Shown: positions 33,403 to 43,073 of the stretch, piece after piece | How the letters are laid out: each line of letters begins with the position of its first letter | Position numbering within the stretch: the stretch's first letter is position 1 | Assembly (NCBI RefSeq): GCF_000221045.1 | Contig: NC_015856.1 | Span: 3,120,542 to 3,184,541 of the forward strand | DNA: 64,000 bases | Direction of reading: 5' to 3' | DNA from: Collimonas fungivorans Ter331 | Lineage (GTDB): Bacteria; Pseudomonadota; Gammaproteobacteria; Burkholderiales; Burkholderiaceae_D | Translations under genes and position numbers: made by a program | The notes under the pieces: model-generated | The model's input: only the letters and a program-made list of their open reading frames with translations | Database searches by the model: none | Told to the model about the DNA's origin: nothing

Positions 33403-35865
33403 ATGACATTTCTTTTTAAAAAACAGTTCTTTATCACGATCTCTGCCTGCCTGATACTCAGCGCGTGTGGTGCCGGCACGAGTGATTTCGGAACAGGCTC
33501 TTCCTCAGCCGGCATGGCGGCCATTCCAGCCGGCGCGGGGTCTACGCCAGCCAGCACAGGTTCCACGCCAACTGGAACGGGCTCTACGCCAACCGACACG
33601 CGCTCCACGCCAACTGGAACGGATTCCACGCCAACCGGCACGGGGTCTACACCAAATAATGGATCCGGTGACACCTCGACCGGCAGTACGGCGGCCACCT
33701 GGACCAGCGTCAAGTGGGGCGGCGGCGGCTATGTCAGCGGCCTGATCTATCATCCGACGTCGCCGGACGTCTTGTACGCCCGGACGGACATTGGCGGCGC
33801 CTACCGCTGGAACCAGGCCACGTCGCAATGGATGCCCATCACCGATGGCCTGCGTTTCGGCCAGGCCGAGTCCGCCTTCCACTACGTCGAAAGCATCGCC
33901 CTCGATCCCACCAACGACCAGCTCGTCTATTTGGTCGGGGGCAATGGCGGCAACGGTCGGCTGTATACTTCCAGCGACCGCGGCAACAGCTGGACGTGGG
34001 TCAGCCTGCCATTCATGGTGAACGGCAACGCTGCGGGCCGGGCGATCGGCGAGCGCCTGAGGCTCGATCCGACCAATCCGTCGACGATGTTCTACGGTTC
34101 GCGTAATGCCGGCTTGTGGAAGAGCGCGGACTCGGGCCGCACCTGGGCGCAGGTCACGGGATTGTCTTCCCTCAATATGAACACCGCCGCGGTTGGCGTC
34201 GAGCAGATCATCTTCGACAATGGGAACGTGGGCGGCGGCCAGACGACCTGGAACATGTGGGCCGCGGTCGCCCCCGACTATGCCAACGCGGCAGGCCTGA
34301 CCTCGACCTTCTACAAGTCCAGCAACGGCGGCTCTTCATGGACGCCGGTCGCGGTGCCGACCGCGGTCGTCGGGTATTACATCCCGCACTTCGCGCGCGC
34401 CGCCGATGGCATGTACTACGTGGTGTTCAACAAGAACGCGGGCCCGGGCGGTGACGGTCCCGGCTACCTCTACAAGTATAGCGGTCTTAGCGGCGTCTGG
34501 ACCTTGCTTAGCAGCACCACCGCGGGCGGCTACGGCGGCGTGTCCGTCTATGGCAGCGGCCCGACCACCCGCGTCGCGCTGGCTGTGACCAATACCTGGA
34601 CCGATTTCCCCGGCCAGAAGATCACCCAGTTGTCCGACAATGCCGGCAGCACCTGGCGCGAAATCGAGTCCCAGATGCCCCACACGCAGACCACCTCCGG
34701 GTACTGGGGCTGGAATGATGACGTCGAAATCGATCCGAACAACCGCGACCACATCATGCACCTTGACGGCCCCGGCATCTGGGAGACGATGAACGCCTCG
34801 TCGGCGACACCGAGCTGGACCCTGAAGGTAACCGGCATCGAGGAGACTGCCACCCTGGCCGTCACCACCCCGCCAGCCGGTGCGACGTACAAGCTCATCA
34901 ACAGCGGGGGCGACATCGGCACCTGGGTCCAGACGGACCTCGCGACGATGCCAACCAAAGGCCCCACCACGGGCTGGACCAACGGCAATTCGGCCGACAT
35001 GAGCTGGTCCGATCCGCAATACATTGCCGCTGTCGCCACCACCAACGGGTCCGGTGGCGCAGGATACGGCTACTGGTCGGGCGACGGCGGCGCCACGTGG
35101 GCGAACTTCGCCACCCTGCCTGCCGGCGCCGCGGCCGATGGGCGCGAAGCGTCCAACATCGTTGTCACCGCACGCAACAAGGCGATCTGGGCGCCGTCCA
35201 ATGCGGTGCCGTCCTACACCACCGACAATGGCGCCAGCTGGACAGCGACGAATCTCCCCGCGCTGACGGTGTTCGACGGCTGGACGCGCGCCTACCGGCT
35301 CGCGGTGGACCGCAAGAACCCGAACAAGGTCTATGCCTACGATTCGGGCGGTGTATGGTGGTCGAAAACGCCAGGCAGGGTTTATGTCTCGACGGATGGC
35401 GGCCATACCTTCACGCTGAGCCAGGGCTCGGTGTCGGCGGGGCTACGCGCCAATCCGTGGCAAGCCACCTCGCTGGCCGTCAATCCGAACGTCGAGGGCG
35501 ACGTCTGGCTGGCTGATGGCGATACCGTGTACCACTCGGTCGACTCGGGCGCCACCTGGACCAAGCTCAACAACTTCGCGTCTATCTTCAGCAACGGCAA
35601 CGGGGCACCCGACGCGCAGGGTGCCAGCGCTGTGGCCCTGGGCAAGGCAGCCGTTGGCGCGCCGTACTCGGCCGCAATCTACGTGGTGGGTGTGATCAAC
35701 GGCCAGTGGGGCGTGTGGGCTTCCGACAATGCAGGCAGCACCTGGACCCGCTTCAACGACGATGCCCACCAGTTCGGCGGCATCGGTGCGATGGCGGCTG
35801 ACTGGAACATCTACGGCCGGATCTACGTCAACGGCACGGGCCGCGGCTTGCTGTATTCCAATTAA
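33403..35865 (+). CDS. Secreted lipoprotein glycoside hydrolase family 74 (xyloglucanase-like)
   Basis: The 820-residue protein begins MTFLFKKQFFITISACLIL with lipobox LSAC, almost the same leader as the divergent lyase. A seven-residue STPTGTG linker follows. The catalytic part opens with SVKWGGGGYVSGLIYHPTSP, then DVLYARTDIGGAYRWNQATSQW. It shows many Asp-box-like turns (SSDRGNSWTWV, SADSGRTWAQV, SSNGGSSWTPV, STDGGHTFTLS, SVDSGATWTKL), the GH74 two-propeller pattern. Acidic residues of the GH74 active site probably include DIGG and the DDVEID segment. The substrate is likely xyloglucan, extracellular. GC content is higher than in flanking genes, hinting at transfer. A sigma-54-type promoter lies just upstream. 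Confidence 0.9.
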   Translation: MTFLFKKQFFITISACLILSACGAGTSDFGTGSSSAGMAAIPAGAGSTPASTGSTPTGTGSTPTDTRSTPTGTDSTPTGTGSTPNNGSGDTSTGSTAATWTSVKWGGGGYVSGLIYHPTSPDVLYARTDIGGAYRWNQATSQWMPITDGLRFGQAESAFHYVESIALDPTNDQLVYLVGGNGGNGRLYTSSDRGNSWTWVSLPFMVNGNAAGRAIGERLRLDPTNPSTMFYGSRNAGLWKSADSGRTWAQVTGLSSLNMNTAAVGVEQIIFDNGNVGGGQTTWNMWAAVAPDYANAAGLTSTFYKSSNGGSSWTPVAVPTAVVGYYIPHFARAADGMYYVVFNKNAGPGGDGPGYLYKYSGLSGVWTLLSSTTAGGYGGVSVYGSGPTTRVALAVTNTWTDFPGQKITQLSDNAGSTWREIESQMPHTQTTSGYWGWNDDVEIDPNNRDHIMHLDGPGIWETMNASSATPSWTLKVTGIEETATLAVTTPPAGATYKLINSGGDIGTWVQTDLATMPTKGPTTGWTNGNSADMSWSDPQYIAAVATTNGSGGAGYGYWSGDGGATWANFATLPAGAAADGREASNIVVTARNKAIWAPSNAVPSYTTDNGASWTATNLPALTVFDGWTRAYRLAVDRKNPNKVYAYDSGGVWWSKTPGRVYVSTDGGHTFTLSQGSVSAGLRANPWQATSLAVNPNVEGDVWLADGDTVYHSVDSGATWTKLNNFASIFSNGNGAPDAQGASAVALGKAAVGAPYSAAIYVVGVINGQWGVWASDNAGSTWTRFNDDAHQFGGIGAMAADWNIYGRIYVNGTGRGLLYSN
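33535..33660 (+). repeat. 21-bp repeats encoding STPTGTG linker
   Basis: About five imperfect copies of a 21-bp unit encode the Ser/Thr/Pro linker between lipobox and GH74 domain. It is analogous to, but different from, the linkers at 21611 and 32461. Confidence 0.85.
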
Positions 35866-35885
35866 GATCGCCTGATCGCGGGTGG

Positions 35886-35916
35886 ACAAGGGCGGCTGCG
35901 GCTGCCCTTGTTATTT
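35886..35916 (+). terminator. Rho-independent terminator after the GH74 gene
   Basis: ACAAGGGC (35886-35893) pairs with GCCCTTGT (35904-35911), with an inner GGC/GCT extension, followed by TATTTT. The remaining bases to 36300 show no gene. Confidence 0.8.
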
Positions 35917-36300
35917 TGGGTTGCTGGATAGCGACGCTGGCGCGGTTGGCGCCCTGGCGCATTCCGCCCGGCGCCAGGATGGCCCCATTACTGACTCGTT
36001 TTCAGTCCACGGTGTTTCAATCAACTCACCGGTGCGGACCAACAGCATAATTCGCGTCAGCAACGGGTTGGCATGAACATACGCGCTTCGCGATCGCTCA
36101 AGGCCGATTACAGTCCTTCCAACGCAGCTTAATCTAGACTGACTCTGCGCTCAGCAGCGCATCGCTATCACACCTACTTAGCTAATCTAGAGCAAGAATT
36201 TCCGTTGTGCATGGCCAGGAGACTTTCCACCCAATTCGCTTGTCCCAAAGGTCAAAGGCGTGCCCCCATAAGGCGGTCTGCTCACATGAGTGGTTGCGGA

Positions 36301-37515
36301 CTAAAACCTTCTGGGAGAATCCTGCATATCCTGGCGCACATGTGTTTCGCCTTCAAAACCTGTCTTTTGAATCTTCAATAGCTTGTCGTCCGCCTCTTCG
36401 GAAATTGGCGAAGTTGCCGGGTTAGTCGCCTCAATTAATGCCGTCACCACGTCGGTGGTTACAAGCGCGTCTTCTTTATTTGGTAAGCTGGCAACCAAAG
36501 CCGCAACTATCTTCAAGCTGGGAAAAACATAGATTCGCTGGCCTTTGAATCCGCTGGCAAAAAAGAACTGTACTCCAAGTACTCGACCAATCCACCAGTG
36601 AAGACCATAGCGACTGCTGACCCCTGGCGCCGATGCCAGATCGGGATAAGTTGCGGAGAAAATGCGAACGCCATTCCATTCTCCGTTTTGCAAATAAAGT
36701 TGGCCGAGTTTCAGCATATCCATCGGACGCAGTCGCAGCCCCCACCCTCCCGGCAAACGCCCTCCTTGGTCAGGAAACCACCAAGCGTAATTGGTCATGT
36801 GTAATGGCTTGAACAATGTTTTTCCTGCAAAATCGAGCAGATTGTCGCCAGAAATTCCGGCAATCACAGTTCCAGTCATTACGGCATCCGCATCTGAATA
36901 GTTAAAGCGGGTGCCAGGAGTCGCAATAATGTTTTGACTCACGACAGCACCGATCCGGTCTTGCCTGGCATCGTAAATGGGATTGCTGCTAGGGTCATGC
37001 TTGTAGTCAAACCCCGAACTCATTTGCATGACATTTTTAAGGGTAATGTTTTCTAGTTTATTCCAGCCATCCCCTCGCAGGCCTGATGGTCGTTCAATCA
37101 ATCCAGTTATTGGCGTGTCGAGATTTTTTAATTTTTCTTGGTACAACAGTGCGCCAACTAATGTCGAAGAGATTGATTTCGTCACCGAATACATGGCATG
37201 GTTATGACTTCTGCCTATTCCAGTCTTATATCTCTCCATCACGATTTGACAATCACGCATGACTACCAAACCACGCACGTCATATTTACCTTCGTCTAGC
37301 TGTTGCAACAAAGCGATCAGGCGCTCCGATGAAACGCCTTCTGCGGAGGGGGCCGCGCTGCCGATATCTTCACCGATACCCGGGGCACAGTGTCCATCTG
37401 TAGCGTTCGCATGGTGACTAGAAAAGACAATCAGACATAGCGCAAGTGCCGTCCATAAGGCGCTTCTTATTTCCCATGTACCCATATTTTTATGTCGTCC
37501 TGTGGATGCAGTCAT
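36301..37515 (-). CDS. Serine hydrolase, class C beta-lactamase/esterase family
   Basis: The 404-residue protein has a signal peptide (LWTALALCLIVFSSHHANA). It carries the SxxK catalytic motif in MYSVTKSISSTLVGALL near residue 110, a YxN-like tyrosine motif FNYSDADAV near 203, and a C-terminal SGFKGQRIYVFPSLK near 335 in place of the KTG box. These fit the beta-lactamase/DD-peptidase/EstB superfamily. The true substrate is unknown; an esterase or peptidase role is more likely than resistance. The start could instead be the ATG at 37485, which leaves a shorter n-region. Confidence 0.85.
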   Translation of the reverse strand: MTASTGRHKNMGTWEIRSALWTALALCLIVFSSHHANATDGHCAPGIGEDIGSAAPSAEGVSSERLIALLQQLDEGKYDVRGLVVMRDCQIVMERYKTGIGRSHNHAMYSVTKSISSTLVGALLYQEKLKNLDTPITGLIERPSGLRGDGWNKLENITLKNVMQMSSGFDYKHDPSSNPIYDARQDRIGAVVSQNIIATPGTRFNYSDADAVMTGTVIAGISGDNLLDFAGKTLFKPLHMTNYAWWFPDQGGRLPGGWGLRLRPMDMLKLGQLYLQNGEWNGVRIFSATYPDLASAPGVSSRYGLHWWIGRVLGVQFFFASGFKGQRIYVFPSLKIVAALVASLPNKEDALVTTDVVTALIEATNPATSPISEEADDKLLKIQKTGFEGETHVRQDMQDSPRRF

Positions 37516-37635
37516 GATTGTTCGTTTGCGCGCAGAATTGACCTGCTCCTCTCTGCATTGCTTGGTGAACGCAGTGAGTCGGTCGTAAAACCCTCTGAAT
37601 CCAAAATCGATGAACTCTTCGTGGAGCGGCCTAAG

Positions 37636-37830
37636 ACTACGCCGCCGCTTGCGCGATTATGCCACTTCGGTCCTTGAGCCAGCCTAAAAGCTGGAAGGCG
37701 TATCGGTCGATGGCGCTAGCCGATTGACGCTCAGCATAGGCCGACTCGGGCATTTCCGAACGCAAGCAGCGCCGGACAGTGTGCGCGAGATCCCCAGTCG
37801 CTTGGCGATCTCCCTTAGTAGAACCTGGCC
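37636..37830 (-). pseudogene. IS21-family transposase IstA N-terminal remnant
   Basis: Minus strand GQVLLREIAKRLGISR, then after a one-base frameshift TVRRCLRSEMPESAYAERQS, match the HTH start of IstA proteins. The fragment is truncated on both sides and no istB is present. It lies between the serine hydrolase and PAP2 genes, in a stretch (37516-37876) without an intact gene. Confidence 0.58.
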
Positions 37831-37876
37831 CCGCAGGTCCCAACTGCATAAAGGAAAATGCCAATCCGCTTGGCTT

Positions 37877-39841
37877 TTAGGCGCCGATACGCAATTGCAA
37901 TCCAGTATTGCTGTAAAGCGGAGTCGCGGAGAAACCGTCTATGGAAATCGTATCGAATTTCCCTTTAAAACTGGTCGCGACGATGATGTTGATCGTGTCG
38001 CCGACGGCCGGTTTATAGCCGCCCTGGAATTTGACGTGAAGAATGCCGCCGGCAACGGTCATGTTTCCGGCGACGGCAAGCGTCCCTTGCTGAGCGCTTC
38101 CTACATTCAGTTCCAATGTGCTGTTCGCCAATTGCGTATATTTCCCGCGGATTGCCAGTGCGCCAGGCGCATTGCTTGCCAGCGTGCCGCCGCTGACGTA
38201 CACATCGCTCGCACCAAACGCTGACACGGAATCCGCTTCCAGCGTCCCTGCCTCCAGCTGCGCACCGCCGCTCCAGGTATTGTTGCCGCTTAATTTCAGC
38301 ACCCCGCTCCCTTGCTTCGTCAGCTTGCCAGCACCTGATATATCGTTCCGCCAGTTATCGACGGCGTAAAAGCCTCCCTTGCTGGCATCCATCGATACCA
38401 CGACATTGCCGTTGAAGACCGCATATCCGTCCGCTGCGGCAAAAAGATTGAGGCGTCCCCAGCCCTCGGCGTCGTCCAGAACCGGATATCCGGAGGCAAT
38501 CGCAGTCGTTTTCAACACCACGCGGCGCTGAACATCGCTGAGATAAGGCAAGCGTGTCTCCAACAGCACCTCGGCGCCTTTGGGTACGATGGCGGGCCTT
38601 GTCGCTGCGCCTGTTTGTGTAAAACCATAGGTGGTGCGGCGCAAATAATTTACCTTGTTGCTGGCATAATCTGCAAACCGGTCTGTGGTAGCGCTAGCAG
38701 AGTGAGCAAAAGCATTAAAGGTGTCGGCAGTCGTATTGGTTTGCGCCATAAGCGCCGTCCGGGCCAATGCCACAACAGCCGCTTTTGCAGCCGCATTAGC
38801 TGGATCGTTCAGATTGGCGGCAACCACGGCCTGGCCAAGTACGCGTCCGCTCATCACGTCCAATGGCGAGTGCATGCCAGCCAGAATCCGGTTCTCTCCC
38901 AATTCCAGGCCACGGCTGATGATCTCTTGGAATCGTTCAGGTACTGCATAAGCCATCGCCACCGTGTCGCGGGTAGCCTCCGCCGAGTGACCGCTGGTAA
39001 AACCGCCATCGGTTGCGGGTGTCGGACTCTTCGCAGGCACCAGGGCAGGTACGACAACCACGCTGCTGCTCCAGCGAAATGGCCGAGCATATTTGTAAAA
39101 ACGTTTGGCGGGTTCCGTTGATCCGTTGTTGCCCATGGCGTTGACAAAATCGACAACCCCGCCAAATGCCGGATTGGCACTGCCGCCGACACCGGTATTA
39201 TTACCGCTGTCGTTGTACAAAACAGTGGTGGCGTCGGCCGGGACCGCGGTAATGCTTGTAGTCTGCTGCGCTGCCTGGCGCCATGCTGTCGTCAGCGGGC
39301 CCATGCCATCCGTGACGCTATATCCTTTGCCGCGACGATCGTCCAGATAAGCGGCCGTTGCCTGATCTGCAGTGCGATTGGAGGTCGCCGCGACTACATA
39401 CTGGATGTTCGCGTTGTGCACGGCTGCGTTGAGTATCGTTCCGCCCGGGGTTCCGTCGTTCGGAAGACCTGTCCAGGCCGACGGCGCGACGGCAGGAAAA
39501 CTGCCGACGGCGGGTGCAGTGACGCCGGCATCGACAATATCGGTGAGTGGCTGCCATATCTGCTTGAAACCCGCCAACAGACGCACGCCGGCATTCGTTT
39601 CCAGCGTTGCATAACGCGCATCCCCACGCTGGTTGCTCGCCACATCATCCACAAAAGCGGGGATCGATGCCGCAACTGGCGCGGTATCGACATATCCCGG
39701 GTCGGCCGGCGGCGGGGGAATGACCAATGCCGTGGATTGCGGGTCCAGTTGATCCGATCCTCCGCCGCAAGCTGTTAATGCCAACGCTGCGCTGAGGGCG
39801 AGCGCCAGCGGCCGATGCAGGGAGGATTGTCGTAGTCGCAT
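37877..39841 (-). CDS. PAP2-type phosphatase lipoprotein with C-terminal autotransporter-repeat tail
   Basis: The 654-residue protein has lipobox LTAC near residue 25. The PAP2 superfamily motifs are all visible: KYARPFRW near residue 250, GFTSGHSAEATRD near 282, and ENRILAGMHSPLDVMSGR near 318 with the catalytic histidine. The C-terminal 180 residues hold the autotransporter-associated repeat (GKLTKQGSGVLKLSGNNTWSGGAQLEAGTLEAD) and a beta-helix tail but no barrel. It probably removes phosphate from extracellular substrates. GAAGG lies 8 bases before the ATG. Confidence 0.87.
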   Translation of the reverse strand: MRLRQSSLHRPLALALSAALALTACGGGSDQLDPQSTALVIPPPPADPGYVDTAPVAASIPAFVDDVASNQRGDARYATLETNAGVRLLAGFKQIWQPLTDIVDAGVTAPAVGSFPAVAPSAWTGLPNDGTPGGTILNAAVHNANIQYVVAATSNRTADQATAAYLDDRRGKGYSVTDGMGPLTTAWRQAAQQTTSITAVPADATTVLYNDSGNNTGVGGSANPAFGGVVDFVNAMGNNGSTEPAKRFYKYARPFRWSSSVVVVPALVPAKSPTPATDGGFTSGHSAEATRDTVAMAYAVPERFQEIISRGLELGENRILAGMHSPLDVMSGRVLGQAVVAANLNDPANAAAKAAVVALARTALMAQTNTTADTFNAFAHSASATTDRFADYASNKVNYLRRTTYGFTQTGAATRPAIVPKGAEVLLETRLPYLSDVQRRVVLKTTAIASGYPVLDDAEGWGRLNLFAAADGYAVFNGNVVVSMDASKGGFYAVDNWRNDISGAGKLTKQGSGVLKLSGNNTWSGGAQLEAGTLEADSVSAFGASDVYVSGGTLASNAPGALAIRGKYTQLANSTLELNVGSAQQGTLAVAGNMTVAGGILHVKFQGGYKPAVGDTINIIVATSFKGKFDTISIDGFSATPLYSNTGLQLRIGA

Positions 39842-40194
39842 TTTCTATGCCTTCATTTATAAGAAACAAAACGAAGGGATGATAGCGACCAAATGCTACA
39901 ACAGCATGACGTCATAGCCAGCAATGGCATCCAAAATTCGCTTTGATTTTGGGCGGTGGCAGCACCACCAATGGCGCGACCTTGGTAGGCGGGCAAGACG
40001 CTGCGGGTTACTACGTGACAGTGCAATGACGGCACAACGAAGGAAAATGAACTGCGGTTGGCGCGGTTCGCATCATAGGGAAATTCCTACGATGAAATGC
40101 CTGAATGCTGCATAAAAATCAAGGCTTCCTGATACCTCGCATCCGTTCCGCCAACTAACCTTGGAACACCCCGACTTCATAAATTAAAACAACC
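39842..40194. other. Divergent intergenic region with a possible coding remnant
   Basis: The 353 bases separate the PAP2 and autotransporter genes. From about 39940 to 40029 a plus-strand frame reads LILGGGSTTNGATLVGGQDA and AGYYVTVQ before a stop. It looks like the end of a lost protein. Otherwise nothing is recognised. Confidence 0.3.
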
Positions 40195-42915
40195 ATGTCC
40201 CATCCCGTCTGCTATCGTTTTGTGCTTTCCGCCGCTTCATCCATTTTGCTGATACCCATGCTGAGTGTAAAACCCGGGACTGCCTACGCAGCCTGCAACA
40301 CCTCAGGACAATCCACAATCTGCGATACCGGCACGCCCAACCCCTGGACAACTACGATAGGCGCAGGCAACCTGGCGGCCGAAGATGGCAGGACGATCAC
40401 AGTCGGTGCAGGCAGCCGGATCGCAGTCGACGATGCCAACGCCATCAGCCTGCGCGACAATGCAAACATAAGGGTCCAGAACGGCGGCACGGTAAGCGCC
40501 AACGGGATCGGCGGTTCCGGACTCTATAAGACCGGCGCCAATACGGTCGAGTTTCTCAATAACGGCACTTTGACTATCGATCAAGGTGGCCAGGTCCTGG
40601 CGACCGGCACCGAATTCAATGCCGAAGCAATCAATCCGCAAGGCAGCGGCAATCTCATCATCAACAACGGCGTGATCAAGGCAGATCATGTCGCCGCCAT
40701 CTGGTTTCAGAATACGAACGGGTTAAACACCATCGTCAACAATGAAACAGGCGTCATCCAGGCGCCTGGCGACGTAATCGGCGCATCCGGCAACGGCGCG
40801 GTCGACTTTACCAATAAAGGGCGGATCATCGGCAACCTTGTTTTTTCCGGCGGCGATGACAGGTTGCGGCTTTATACCGGGTCGGTAATTACTGGTAATT
40901 TCGATGGCGGTGAAGGTAACAACACTCTTTTCCTGAGCGGGACCGGTAGCGCGTCCCTGCCTGGCAGTATTGTACATTTCTCGTCGCTTATCAAAAACGA
41001 TACGGGAACCTGGACCCTGACCGCTCCCATTGCCGGAATCGGGATTGTCGAAGTTCAGCAAGGGACGTTGGCATTGACTGCTAACAACAGCGCGTATAAG
41101 GGCCAGATGAGGGTCGACGCGGCAGGCGTGCTTGAAGCTCGCGCACAAAACCTGCCGCTTACCGTTGTGGACAATGGCCTGGTGCGCTTTGCGCAACCCG
41201 ACAATGGCACTTATACCGGTCTCATTTCAGGCACCGGCGCGGTCGAAAAGACCGGGGGCGGCACCTTGGTGCTGGCGCCGACGGCTTCTGGCGGCAATAC
41301 CTATTCCGGCGGCACGAAGATTTCTGCTGGAACGCTGGCAGTGGGCGACGCGGCGCACGCAACGGCGGCATTGTCCGGCGGCGGCAATACGACCGTCGCC
41401 TCGGGCGCCACGCTCGGCGGCTACGGCAGCGTCACAGGATCGGTAACCAACAACGGCACCATTGCGGCGGCCAATGCTTTGCCTCAATTTGCCGGCTCGA
41501 GCAACGGCAGCTTTACGATCAACGGGCCATTGACCAACGCCGGCCTGCTGCAAATAGGCGGCCAAGGGGTTGGCAACCGGCTCAATGTTGTCGGCAACTA
41601 TGTCGGCCAAAAGGGCAGCATTGCCCTCAACACCTTCCTCGCAGGCGATGGCGCGGCATCTGACCGGTTAGTGATCAATGGCGGCGCCGCCAGCGGTTCG
41701 TCCAGCTTGCGCATCACGAATGCCGGTGGTCCTGGCGCGGCCATCGTCGCCGATGGCATTGAGGTGGTGCAGACCGTGAACGGCGCGACGACCACGGCAG
41801 ACGCATTTGCACTTGCGGCGCCGGTCAAGGCTGGCGCCTATTCTTACTATCTTGCCAAGGGTGGCGTGACCAGCGGCACCTCGGAAAACTGGTATCTGCG
41901 CAACATCGTGACGCCTACCCCGCCCGCAGTTGTGCCGTCGACCGGCTCTGGAGAAATTCCGCTGTATCGCCCCGAAGTCCCTATCTATACGGAAGTTGCC
42001 AGCGTCGCCCGGCAAGTCAATATCCAGCAACTCGATAATTTCCATGACAGGCAAGGAGAGCAATCGCTGTTGACCGAGAACGGCGATCTGCCTGCGGCCT
42101 GGGGCCGTGTCTGGGGCAGCCGCACCAAGCAACGCCAGGATGGTACTGTCTCGCCGCAATTCGACGGTTCAATGACGGGAATACAGGTCGGCCACGACAT
42201 CTATGCCGATACCGACGCCAGCGGCCAACGCAATCATTACGGTCTGTTTGCAGGCTTTGCGCATGCCACCGGCAAGGTCAACGGTTTTGCGATGGCGGTG
42301 CAGAATCTGGATGTCGGCAACCTGGCCATCGATGCATACAGTCTGGGCGGCTACTGGACCCACGTCGGCCCGAGCGGCTGGTACACGGATGCCGTGCTGA
42401 TGGGAAGTTCACTGTCGGCGGATCCGCGCTCGCACGATGGCGTGGGCGCGCACACGCACGGCAGCGCACTCGTCGGATCCATCGAGGGCGGCCTGCCAAT
42501 GCCACTGGGGGCGGACCTGACCATCGAGCCTCAGGCGCAAGTGATCTGGCAAAACCTGTCGCTGAATGACTTGAATGACGGTGTGTCGGCAGTGGGTTTC
42601 AACAACGGCAATGCCTTCCTGGCCCGCCTCGGCGTGCGGTTGAAAAGCCGTTTTGAAACATCGGGAGCGATTTGGCAGCCATATCTGCGCCTGAACCTGC
42701 TGCGCAGTTTCGGTTCTCATGACAGCACCACCTTTGACGGCACTACAGTGATTTCGAACGGGTCGAATCAGACGGCGGGCCAGCTCAACGCCGGCCTGGT
42801 CGCCACAATCAACAAGTCGACCAGTGCGTTTGTGACTGCAACTTACACCACCAACCTCGGCGGAGCGCAACAGCGCACGGTGATGGCGGATGCCAGCATA
42901 CGCTGGAGTTGGTGA
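40195..42915 (+). CDS. Autotransporter (type Va) with beta-helix passenger and C-terminal barrel
   Basis: The 906-residue protein has a signal peptide ending near GTAYAAC. A beta-helical passenger follows with the PATR repeat GTGAVEKTGGGTLVLAPTASGGNTYSGGTKISAGTLAVG near residue 345. The autotransporter barrel begins at WGRVWGSRTKQRQ near residue 635. It continues MTGIQVGHDIYADTDASGQRNHYGLFAGFAHATG and ends in ADASIRWSW, the aromatic C-terminus needed for BAM insertion. Adhesion or surface display is the likely role. Unlike the two lipoproteins with similar repeats (27377 and 37877), this one is complete. Confidence 0.92.
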   Translation: MSHPVCYRFVLSAASSILLIPMLSVKPGTAYAACNTSGQSTICDTGTPNPWTTTIGAGNLAAEDGRTITVGAGSRIAVDDANAISLRDNANIRVQNGGTVSANGIGGSGLYKTGANTVEFLNNGTLTIDQGGQVLATGTEFNAEAINPQGSGNLIINNGVIKADHVAAIWFQNTNGLNTIVNNETGVIQAPGDVIGASGNGAVDFTNKGRIIGNLVFSGGDDRLRLYTGSVITGNFDGGEGNNTLFLSGTGSASLPGSIVHFSSLIKNDTGTWTLTAPIAGIGIVEVQQGTLALTANNSAYKGQMRVDAAGVLEARAQNLPLTVVDNGLVRFAQPDNGTYTGLISGTGAVEKTGGGTLVLAPTASGGNTYSGGTKISAGTLAVGDAAHATAALSGGGNTTVASGATLGGYGSVTGSVTNNGTIAAANALPQFAGSSNGSFTINGPLTNAGLLQIGGQGVGNRLNVVGNYVGQKGSIALNTFLAGDGAASDRLVINGGAASGSSSLRITNAGGPGAAIVADGIEVVQTVNGATTTADAFALAAPVKAGAYSYYLAKGGVTSGTSENWYLRNIVTPTPPAVVPSTGSGEIPLYRPEVPIYTEVASVARQVNIQQLDNFHDRQGEQSLLTENGDLPAAWGRVWGSRTKQRQDGTVSPQFDGSMTGIQVGHDIYADTDASGQRNHYGLFAGFAHATGKVNGFAMAVQNLDVGNLAIDAYSLGGYWTHVGPSGWYTDAVLMGSSLSADPRSHDGVGAHTHGSALVGSIEGGLPMPLGADLTIEPQAQVIWQNLSLNDLNDGVSAVGFNNGNAFLARLGVRLKSRFETSGAIWQPYLRLNLLRSFGSHDSTTFDGTTVISNGSNQTAGQLNAGLVATINKSTSAFVTATYTTNLGGAQQRTVMADASIRWSW

Positions 42916-43073
42916 CCTGCTGCGCCGGGCGCTGCCATCAGTGTAGAAAAAGCGGGCGCCGTCATGGAGAAACAGCACCCGCCTGCTGCACCAGGGAAGC
43001 TGTGATGCCGCCAGCAGCGCTGGGGATAACGCGCTTTACGCTGCTGTTCTCCAGGCAGAGCGGCGTTGATTAA

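Noticed and set aside
34336-35406. 356-codon minus-strand frame
   Set aside because: It is antisense to the GH74 gene, which has clear Asp-box motifs; a high-GC gene leaves long antisense frames.
37516-37635. Possible CRISPR or attachment site in the gap near the IS21 remnant
   Set aside because: No spaced direct repeats or tRNA gene are present.
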